From positions 1-10,540 of the forward strand of contig JBJMKX010000102.1 of assembly GCA_045805605.1 (NCBI GenBank): a stretch of DNA of 10,540 nt, written 5' to 3'. The number at the start of each line of letters is the position of its first letter. Position 1 is the first letter of the stretch. A program made the position numbers and the translations under genes. The notes under the pieces are model-generated. The model saw only the letters and a list, made by a program, of their open reading frames with translations. It was not told where the DNA came from and made no database searches. This document shows positions 5,568-10,540 of this stretch, one piece after another. The stretch comes from DATBDE01 sp045805605. GTDB taxonomy: Bacteria > Actinomycetota > Thermoleophilia > Solirubrobacterales > Solirubrobacteraceae.

Positions 5568-5594
5568 GTTTCCGTCTGGGGGATTGCCGGTTAC
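5568..5594 (+). promoter_or_regulatory. Possible SigF/SigB-type promoter of the DUF4142 gene
   Basis: GTTT (5568-5571, preceded by another G) is followed after 17 nt by GGTTAC (5589-5594), which resembles the GGTTT...GGGTA general-stress promoter of actinobacteria with one mismatch in the -10. It is correctly placed, about 30 nt before ATG 5624. A short pattern like this can occur by chance. Confidence 0.25.
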
Positions 5595-5623
5595 CGGGGG
5601 CCCCACCCTACGAAGGAGAACCA

Positions 5624-6136
5624 ATGCTTCGCCGCTGCGCTGCGGCGATCGTCATGGTCGGTGCGCTCGTCGCGCCGGCATCCGCGACGGCCGCCGCAAA
5701 GACCGTTTCGCCCCAGGACGAGACGTACCTGACCACCGCGATCGCGGGCGACCGCTTCGAGATCCAGGGCGGCACCATGGCGGCCGGCAAGACCGGCAAC
5801 GCGGCCGTCAAGACCCTGGCCCAGCGGCTGGTGAGCGACCACTCGAAGTCCCTCAAGCAGGCACTGGCCGTGGCCCGGCGTCTTGGCATCAAGGCGCCGA
5901 ACAAGCCCGACCCGCCCATGCAGTGGGAGCTGCGCATCACCGCCTCTCTGGCCGGGGCCGACTTTGACCGGTGGTGGTCGGACCTCGAGGTCCAAGACCA
6001 CAAGCAGGACATCGCCGAGGCGACGACCGAGAAGCGCGCCGGCTCGAACGCGACGATCAAGAAGCTCGCTGCGCAGGAGATCCCGACGCTGCGCACGCAC
6101 CTCAAACTCGCGGAGGAGGCGCTGGCCGCTTCCTGA
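5624..6136 (+). CDS. DUF4142 domain-containing secreted protein
   Basis: This is a 170-residue exported protein. MLRRC followed by a hydrophobic core AAAIVMVGALVAP (6-18) and ASATAAA form a Sec signal peptide with likely cleavage between residues 21 and 25. The mature part is helical and matches DUF4142: DETYLTTAIAGDRFEIQGG (32-50), KTLAQRLVSDHSKSLKQ (about 63-79) and a C-terminal DHKQDIAEA...IPTLRTHLKLAEEAL segment. The family has a ferritin-like four-helix arrangement and no established reaction. AAGGAG (5613-5618) lies 5 nt before the ATG, the clearest ribosome binding site in this part of the window. It stands alone between a probable terminator and a converging gene. A role in envelope stress is only a family-level guess. 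Confidence 0.87.
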   Translation: MLRRCAAAIVMVGALVAPASATAAAKTVSPQDETYLTTAIAGDRFEIQGGTMAAGKTGNAAVKTLAQRLVSDHSKSLKQALAVARRLGIKAPNKPDPPMQWELRITASLAGADFDRWWSDLEVQDHKQDIAEATTEKRAGSNATIKKLAAQEIPTLRTHLKLAEEALAAS

Positions 6137-6142
6137 CCCAGC

Positions 6143-6185
6143 ACCGGGCCTCGCGCCGGTCGCGAGGAGCGCGATCGGGCCCGGT
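6143..6185. terminator. Nested hairpins between converging genes, probable bidirectional terminator
   Basis: An outer stem pairs ACCGGGCC (6143-6150) with GGCCCGGT (6178-6185). An inner perfect stem pairs CCTCGCG (6149-6155) with CGCGAGG (6161-6167) around a 5-nt loop. The two share 2 nt, so they are mostly stackable or alternate folds. They fill the gap between the DUF4142 stop and the LLM-enzyme stop. Confidence 0.55.
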
Positions 6186-6188
6186 CGC

Positions 6189-7082
6189 CTACGACGGCGA
6201 GCCCACCGTCTCGAGTGCCTCGCCGATCGCGCGCCACTCCTCGCGCGGGAGCGGCTTGCCCGTACGCTGGCCGCCGGTCAGCACCTGGATGCTCACGTGG
6301 TCGGCACCGGCGGCGTGGTGCTCGGCGACCCGGGTGAGGATCTGGCCGGGGTCGCCCCACGCGACGATGGCGTCGACGAGCCGATCGCTGCCGCCCTCCA
6401 CGAAATCCGCGTCGGTGAAGCCCAGCCGCCGCAAGTTGTTCGTGTAGTTGGGCAGCGAGAGGTAGATGTCGAGCGTCGGACGCGCCTTCGCGCGGGCGGT
6501 CGCGGGATCGGTCTCGACGACGACCTTCTGCTCGGGCGCGAGCAGCGCGTCCGGACCGACGATCTCGCGTGCCGCGCGCGTGTGCTCGGCGGTGACCAGA
6601 TACGGATGCGCGCCGGCGCTGCGGGCGGCGGCGAGCCGGAGCGCGCGCGGCCCGAGGGCGGCGAGGATGCGATCGCCGGGCGAGATCGTCTCGGGCAGCG
6701 CATCGAGGTCGTCGAGGTACTGCTCGAGGCGCGTGACCGGCTTGTCGTAGCGGATGCCGGCCGCCTCGACCTGCGGGCGATGGCTCGACCCGAGGCCGAC
6801 AAGCAGCCGTTCCCTCCCCTGGGGCTCGATGCCGTGGTAGGCCGCGGCGACGTCCGTAGCCGGGTACTTCCAGATGTTCACGATGGCGGGCACCACCGCC
6901 AGCCGCCCGCTCGCGCCGAGCAGCGCGCCCGGCAGCTCGAGGTCGCCGCGCGGGCTGCCGAGCCAGACCGCTCCGAAGCCGAGCTCCTCGAGCTCCGCGA
7001 TGGCCTCGTCCCGGTCGCCAGCGTTCTCCCATATCGACGAGGGCGTCCAGGTGCCGATCCGTCCAATCTCCGGTGCCATCAT
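6189..7082 (-). CDS. LLM-class F420-dependent oxidoreductase
   Basis: This 297-residue luciferase-like (TIM-barrel) oxidoreductase starts IGRIGTWTPSSI (6-17). It contains AIAELEELGFGAVWLG (27-42), NIWKYPATDVAAAYHGIE (69-86), LLVGLGSSHRP (93-103) and ILAALGPRALRLAAARSAGAHPY (139-161). The pattern resembles the actinobacterial MSMEG_4141-type F420-dependent subfamily. The cofactor would be the deazaflavin F420, and the reaction a hydride transfer to or from an unknown substrate. GGGAG sits just upstream of two adjacent ATGs (7082 and 7079); spacing is 2 nt to the first and 5 nt to the second, so translation may begin at 7079. A perfect palindrome at 7119-7139 is well placed to control it. It has no operon partner in the window. 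Confidence 0.9.
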   Translation of the reverse strand: MMAPEIGRIGTWTPSSIWENAGDRDEAIAELEELGFGAVWLGSPRGDLELPGALLGASGRLAVVPAIVNIWKYPATDVAAAYHGIEPQGRERLLVGLGSSHRPQVEAAGIRYDKPVTRLEQYLDDLDALPETISPGDRILAALGPRALRLAAARSAGAHPYLVTAEHTRAAREIVGPDALLAPEQKVVVETDPATARAKARPTLDIYLSLPNYTNNLRRLGFTDADFVEGGSDRLVDAIVAWGDPGQILTRVAEHHAAGADHVSIQVLTGGQRTGKPLPREEWRAIGEALETVGSPS

Positions 7083-7118
7083 CGCTCCCTTCCTCAGCGC
7101 GCAGGTACTTCGGTTCCG

Positions 7119-7139
7119 GTCGTACAAGGATGGTACGAC
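7119..7139. promoter_or_regulatory. Perfect 7-7-7 palindrome, putative operator
   Basis: GTCGTAC (7119-7125), 7 nt, GTACGAC (7133-7139). The dyad is perfect and the half-site spacing suits a dimeric helix-turn-helix repressor such as a TetR or GntR protein. It is centred about 47 bp upstream of the LLM-enzyme start on the minus strand. On that strand TACCAT, a possible -10, overlaps its first half. It does not match the repeat in front of the TetR gene, so a different regulator is likely. Confidence 0.55.
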
Positions 7140-7169
7140 AGTCATCGAACAAGTCCACCAGGGTCTGAG

Positions 7170-7350
7170 TGGGACCGTTGGGCCGCCGTCCACATCAAGG
7201 GCGACCCCGAGCCCTTGGGCCTGATCATCGCGCCGCCGATCGGCCAGGGCGAGGGCCCGATGGCACCTGGTCCTCGCTGGCCCTCCCCGCAGCCAACGCC
7301 TGGCACGAAGTCTTCGCGGCGTCCGTCCGTTCCCTGCAGCCGAGCTCCCC
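7170..7350 (+). pseudogene. Possible frameshifted gene remnant, unrecognised
   Basis: One frame reads WDRWAAVHIKGDPEPLGLII and then APPIGQGEG, with almost only G or C in third positions up to about 7256. From about 7259 the same codon pattern continues in another frame as DGTWSSLALPAANAWHEVF and then AASVRSL. Restoring one base in the CCC run at 7256-7258 would join the two segments. No start codon with a ribosome site is visible, and the codon bias fades after about 7340. I do not recognise the family. It could be the remains of a deleted gene between the LLM-enzyme and cupin genes, a sequencing error in a small live gene, or chance. The rest of 7083-7490 contains only the palindrome and the cupin upstream region. 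Confidence 0.3.
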
Positions 7351-7490
7351 GTCGTCGAACCGTCGGCGCCGCCATCGGTCAACGGCCGGGCCCTCCGACC
7401 GCACACCGACACTGCTGCGCCGAAGCAGGTGACACGCCGCCGCCGCGCGAGGGCGGTTCGGACGGCCTGACTCTGGCAGGATCCGCTCCG

Positions 7491-7838
7491 GTGGATCCCG
7501 TCGTCATTCCTCGCGGGCAGGGACATCGGCTCGGCAACGTCGAGTTCCTCGCGCGCACCGCCGACACGCCTCGGTTCAACTTCGGGCTCATCGAGATCGC
7601 GCCCGGGCGCGTGCTCGAGGACCACGTCCACGACGGTGAGGACGATGCGTTCTACATCCTCGAGGGCGAGATGACGTTCACGTTCGGCGACCGCGACGTG
7701 CCCGCGCCGCCGGGGACGTTCGTGCTCGTGCCGCCGGGGGTCGTGCACGGGTTCCGCAACGAGGGCGACCGCCCCGTCCGCATGTTCAACATCCACGCCC
7801 CGGCGGGCTTCGACCGCCGGATCGGCCTTGGCGACTGA
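7491..7838 (+). CDS. Small cupin-domain protein
   Basis: This 115-residue single-domain cupin carries both metal-binding motifs. Motif 1 is GRVLEDHVHDGEDDAFYILEG (39-59), with His45, His47 and an acidic residue at about 50-52. Motif 2 is GTFVLVPPGVVHGFRN (75-90), with His86. No second domain or signal peptide is present. GTG 7491 is chosen because it begins the conserved DPVVIPRGQGH stretch, and upstream reading in frame runs into the low-bias noncoding region. No strong Shine-Dalgarno site precedes it; CAGGAT 8 nt upstream might be a -10 of a leaderless message. The stop overlaps the next start by 11 nt. Small cupins range from sugar isomerases to dioxygenases, so the reaction is unknown. 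Confidence 0.85.
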   Translation: MDPVVIPRGQGHRLGNVEFLARTADTPRFNFGLIEIAPGRVLEDHVHDGEDDAFYILEGEMTFTFGDRDVPAPPGTFVLVPPGVVHGFRNEGDRPVRMFNIHAPAGFDRRIGLGD

Positions 7839-8166
7839 CCGGTCCGAGCTCGCCCGCGCGATGTACCGGGCGTTCGGGGCCGCCGATCGGGGCGCGGTCG
7901 AGCGGATCCTCGCCGACGACTTCATCTTCTCCAGCCCACCGGATCCGAGCCTCGACCGCGCCGGCTACTTCGAGCGCTGCTGGCCGAACGCCGGCCGCGT
8001 CGAGGCGTTCGACTTCGTGCGGCTGATCGAGTCCGGCGACGAGGTGGTGGTCACCTACGAGGCCACGCGAACCGACGGCACCCGCTTCCGCAACACCGAG
8101 GTCCTGACCTTCGCGGGCGACAAGCTCACGCGAGCGGAGGTCTATTTTGGCTGGGAGCTTTCGTGA
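7828..8166 (+). CDS. SnoaL-like (NTF2-fold) protein
   Basis: This 112-residue protein has the NTF2-like cone fold of the SnoaL group. It opens with a helix, SELARAMYRAFGAADRGAVE (6-25), then ILADDFIFSSPP (27-38), and ends with strands FRNTEVLTFAGDKLTRAEVY (87-106) and FGW. TTG 7828 is chosen because it keeps the full first helix and overlaps the cupin stop, suggesting coupled translation; ATG 7861 would cut the helix. No strong ribosome binding site is seen before the TTG. The family includes polyketide cyclases, isomerases and many uncharacterised ligand-binding proteins, so a specific reaction cannot be given. Confidence 0.85.
   Translation: MATDRSELARAMYRAFGAADRGAVERILADDFIFSSPPDPSLDRAGYFERCWPNAGRVEAFDFVRLIESGDEVVVTYEATRTDGTRFRNTEVLTFAGDKLTRAEVYFGWELS
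8136..8140 (+). promoter_or_regulatory. Shine-Dalgarno site fixing a TTG start
   Basis: GGAGG lies 6 nt before TTG 8147. It favours this start over GTG 8171, which has no well-spaced site, and means the DUF429 gene begins 20 nt inside the SnoaL-like gene. Confidence 0.6.
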
Positions 8167-9094
8167 CCGGGTGACAGCTCCGCGCGTCGTCGCGATCGAC
8201 TGGTCCGGCCGAAGCGGCCCGGCGCAGCGACACGCAATCTGGCTGGGCGACGCGCGCGATGGGGAGCTCGTGCGGCTCGGGAGCGGGCGGAGCCGGGACG
8301 AGATCGTAGCCTTCCTGATCGGCGAGGCCGAGCGCGACTCCCGCCTCGTCGTCGGCCTCGACTGCGCATTCTCGTTGCCGGCCTGGTACCTGCGGCAGCG
8401 CGGCCTCTCGGCCCGGAGCCTGTGGTCGGCGCTGGCGGCCGAAGCGCTGACGCCGGCGATGCGCCGAGCCGGCCTCGCGGTCTGGATGAACCTCCCCGAG
8501 CCGCCGTTCTGGACGACGCGCGAAGGCCACGCGCTGCAGGGCGGCCGGCAGCCGTTCCGGCGCACCGAGCTCGAGCTCCGCTCCCCGGGCATCTCACCCA
8601 AGTCCGCCTTCCAGCTCGTCGGGGCGGGCCAGGTGGGCCGCGGCTCGCTGTATGGCATGAAGGCCCTGCATCGGCTCGCCGCGGCCGGCTTCCACGTCTG
8701 GCCGTTCGAGCCGGCGGGCTTCCCCCTCGTCGTCGAGATCTTTCCTCGGGTGCTCACCGGTCCGGTGGTCAAGAGCAGCGCGCTCGCCCGAACGGATTAC
8801 CTTGCGACTCAGCCGATGCGGCCGGACCTCAAAGCGCTCGCCGCGGCGAGCGAGGACGCGTTCGACGCGGCGGTCTCGGCGCTGGCGATGGCGCGTGTCG
8901 CCCATGGCTTCGCCGCCCTTCCCGACGCGCCCGACCATCGGGCGGAGGGCAAGATCTGGAAGCCCGAGGCCAACGGCCCGGATCGCGCGGGCGCGCAATC
9001 CGGGCCGTGGTCCATGGCAGCCCCGGGTGTCAGCTCTCGGCGTACGCCGGCTTGCCGGCCGGCGCGCCCTTGCGATCCGTCTGCAGCACGGTGA
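8147..9094 (+). CDS. DUF429 family protein (predicted RNase H-like fold)
   Basis: This 315-residue protein has the acidic motifs of DUF429, a predicted RNase H-like nuclease family. They are VVAIDWSG with Asp18, VVGLDCAFSLP with Asp72, VVEIFP with Glu197 and EDAFDAAVSALAMA with Asp240. The middle part, SPKSAFQLVGAGQVGRGSLY (150-169), also looks conserved. The usual domain end is at about EGKIWKPE (267-274). The last 40 or so residues are Arg/Pro/Ala-rich, pass through a perfect 11-bp hairpin and run 65 bp into the convergent transporter gene. They look like readthrough after loss of the original stop. TTG 8147 is chosen for its ribosome binding site. Enzymatic activity has not, to my knowledge, been shown for the family, and its link to the cupin and SnoaL-like genes is unexplained. 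Confidence 0.78.
   Translation: MAGSFRDRVTAPRVVAIDWSGRSGPAQRHAIWLGDARDGELVRLGSGRSRDEIVAFLIGEAERDSRLVVGLDCAFSLPAWYLRQRGLSARSLWSALAAEALTPAMRRAGLAVWMNLPEPPFWTTREGHALQGGRQPFRRTELELRSPGISPKSAFQLVGAGQVGRGSLYGMKALHRLAAAGFHVWPFEPAGFPLVVEIFPRVLTGPVVKSSALARTDYLATQPMRPDLKALAAASEDAFDAAVSALAMARVAHGFAALPDAPDHRAEGKIWKPEANGPDRAGAQSGPWSMAAPGVSSRRTPACRPARPCDPSAAR
8973..9008. terminator. Perfect 11-bp hairpin, probable transporter terminator
   Basis: ACGGCCCGGAT (8973-8983) pairs perfectly with ATCCGGGCCGT (8998-9008) over a 14-nt GC-rich loop that can itself pair further. It starts 21 nt beyond the transporter stop on the minus strand. On the plus strand it lies inside the DUF429 tail. It is symmetrical and could end transcription from both sides. 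Confidence 0.6.
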
Positions 9095-10538
9095 CCGCCA
9101 CCACGATGGCCGCCAGCACGAGCGCCGCTGCAACCACGAACGCCAGCCGGTAGCCGCCGGTCAGCGCCGCGGCGGGATGGTCACCGTGGCCGAGCAGGGT
9201 CTCGGTGCGGGTGGTGGCCAGCGTCGCCAGGACGGCCAGCCCCAGTGCGCCGCCGACCTGCACGGTGGTGTTGACCAGGCCCGACGCCAGGCCGGCGTCG
9301 CTCTGGGTCGCGCCCGACATCGCCAGCGTCATCAGCGCCGGGAAGGCGGTGCCGACGCCCGCGCCGATCAGCAGCATCGTCGGAAGCAGGTCGGTCACAT
9401 AGTCGGCGTCGGTCGGCACCTGCGTGAACAGCCCGAGGCCCGCGGCGATGAGCACGAGCCCCGGCAGCAGGGTGCGACGGGCGCCGAAGCGGGTGATGAA
9501 CCGCTCCGAGTAGCGCAGCGACAGCGTGCCCATGACCAGCGTGGTCGGCAGGAACGCGAGGCCGATCTCCAGCGCGTCGTACCCGAGCACCTTCTGGAGG
9601 AACAGGGCGCCCATGAAGAACATCCCGAACATGCCGGCGACGGTGAGCGCCTGGATTGCATTCGCGCCCGAGACGTTGCGCGAGCGGAAGATCCGCAGCG
9701 GCATCAGCGGCGTGCGCGCCGTCGCCTCGCGGGCGACGAAGGCGCCGAGCAGCGCGATCGCGACCGCGCCGTAGGCGAGCGTGCGGCCCGCGCCCCAGCC
9801 GTCCTCGGCCGCGGGCTTGACGATCGTGTAGACGCCCAGCATCAGCGAGCTCGTGATCAGGACCGCGCCGGGTGCGTCGGTGCCGTTGCCGAAGCCGATC
9901 CCCTTGTCGCGCTCGACCAGGCGATGAGCGCCGAAGGCGGTGAGGGCAGCGATCGGGATGTTGATGAAGAAGATCCAGTGCCAGTTGATGGCCTGGGTCA
10001 GGACGCCGCCCGCCAACAGCCCGACCGACCCGCCGGCGGAGGCGACGAACCCGTAGACGCCGATCGCCTTGGCCTGCTCCCGCGGCTCGGGAAACATCAC
10101 GACGATCATCCCCAGGATGACCGCAGACGTCATCGCGCCGCCGATCCCCTGGATGAACCGCGCGACCACCAGCATCTCCTGCGTCTGCGCCGCGCCGCAG
10201 GCGAGCGACGCCAGCGTGAACAGGGCGATCCCCGCCATGAAGATGTTCTTCCGGCCCAGGATGTCGCCGAAGCGGCCGGCCAGCAGAAGCAGGCCGCCGA
10301 ACGCGATGAGGTAGGCGTTGACCACCCACGCCAGGCTCGACTGCGAGAACCCCAGGTCCTCCTTCATCGAGGGCAGCGCGACGTTCACGACCGTGACATC
10401 GAGGACGATCATGAGCATGCCGATGCACAGCACGTAGAGCGCCATCCAGCGGCGCCCGTCGGTCGCCGGCGTCGTGGTCGCCTGGTTCGTCGCGGCTTGC
10501 TGTTCCATCCCGGTGTTCTCCTCGGTCGTCGTGGTCAT
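9030..10538 (-). CDS. DHA2-family (EmrB/QacA-type) MFS drug exporter
   Basis: This 502-residue inner-membrane protein has about 14 hydrophobic helices, the hallmark of the DHA2 drug:H+ antiporter family. Signatures are LDVTVVNVALP (46-56, motif D1), GRFGDILGRKN (88-98, motif A between helices 2 and 3), an antiporter motif C-like segment with GGSVGLLAGGVL (169-180), and NWHWIFFINIP (185-195). It probably exports a hydrophobic toxic compound using the proton gradient; the substrate cannot be read. The first in-window ATG (10538) lies 2 nt from the edge, so a longer gene cannot be excluded. Met11 (ATG 10508) has GAGGAG about 9 nt upstream and may be the real start, because the first 30 residues are Thr/Gln/Ala-rich and poorly conserved in the family. 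Its 3' end overlaps the DUF429 gene by 65 bp. Confidence 0.93.
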   Translation of the reverse strand: MTTTTEENTGMEQQAATNQATTTPATDGRRWMALYVLCIGMLMIVLDVTVVNVALPSMKEDLGFSQSSLAWVVNAYLIAFGGLLLLAGRFGDILGRKNIFMAGIALFTLASLACGAAQTQEMLVVARFIQGIGGAMTSAVILGMIVVMFPEPREQAKAIGVYGFVASAGGSVGLLAGGVLTQAINWHWIFFINIPIAALTAFGAHRLVERDKGIGFGNGTDAPGAVLITSSLMLGVYTIVKPAAEDGWGAGRTLAYGAVAIALLGAFVAREATARTPLMPLRIFRSRNVSGANAIQALTVAGMFGMFFMGALFLQKVLGYDALEIGLAFLPTTLVMGTLSLRYSERFITRFGARRTLLPGLVLIAAGLGLFTQVPTDADYVTDLLPTMLLIGAGVGTAFPALMTLAMSGATQSDAGLASGLVNTTVQVGGALGLAVLATLATTRTETLLGHGDHPAAALTGGYRLAFVVAAALVLAAIVVAVTVLQTDRKGAPAGKPAYAES

Positions 10539-10540
10539 TT

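Noticed and set aside
5883..7490. The long plus-strand open frame leading into the cupin gene
   Set aside because: Only the part from 7491 has cupin motifs. The upstream part is antisense to the LLM enzyme or low-bias noncoding sequence, apart from the short remnant reported at 7170-7350.
7083..7925. Upstream extension of the LLM enzyme frame on the minus strand
   Set aside because: It is antisense to the cupin gene and the noncoding region. A ribosome binding site and the family N-terminus place the start at 7082 or 7079.

Overview
The window is very GC-rich, with coding regions that strongly prefer G or C at the third codon position. It carries an F420-type luciferase-like oxidoreductase, a WHG-type TetR regulator, a sulfite-oxidase-like molybdoenzyme and a DHA2 exporter. 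This points to a high-GC actinomycete. My best guess is a Thermoleophilia/Solirubrobacterales-like lineage, but that placement is inference and rests on no marker gene. I see no rRNA, tRNA, CRISPR array, insertion sequence or replication origin.

Layout. (a) 1-1415, minus strand: a molybdopterin oxidoreductase, then an FAD/NAD(P)H ferredoxin-reductase-like protein, then the first 11 codons of what looks like a DUF6510 protein running off the left edge. A 14-bp stem-loop sits between the first two genes. (b) 1416-1492: a compact divergent promoter in which the two -35 boxes lie on the same bases of opposite strands, over a small inverted repeat. (c) 1493-5438, plus strand: TetR regulator, citryl-CoA-lyase-like protein, PaaK-like acyl/aryl-CoA ligase, VOC (glyoxalase/extradiol dioxygenase fold) protein and GST-fold protein. 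These genes overlap or lie close together and look like one catabolic unit under the TetR protein. The ligase has no ATG, GTG or TTG where its N-terminus should begin; an ACG behind a good ribosome binding site is in the expected place. (d) 5439-5623: tandem hairpin repeats and a 10-bp hairpin that probably end the operon, then a possible promoter for a secreted DUF4142 protein (5624-6136).

(e) 6137-7082: a nested hairpin between converging genes, then an F420-dependent LLM-class oxidoreductase on the minus strand, with a perfect 7-7-7 palindrome just upstream. (f) 7083-7490: a noncoding stretch holding that palindrome and what looks like a frameshifted gene remnant. (g) 7491-9094, plus strand: small cupin, SnoaL-like protein and DUF429 protein, joined by overlapping starts with TTG or GTG codons. 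(h) 9030-10538, minus strand: a 14-helix DHA2-family efflux transporter that converges on and overlaps the DUF429 gene; a perfect 11-bp hairpin lies inside the DUF429 tail.

How the genes may work together (inference): the TetR protein probably senses an acid or its CoA thioester and controls both the molybdoenzyme/reductase module and the CoA-ligase/lyase/VOC/GST operon. The ligase would activate the substrate to a CoA thioester, the lyase-like enzyme would act on a C-C bond of a CoA ester, and the VOC and GST proteins would open, isomerise or detoxify an intermediate. No substrate can be read from the sequence.
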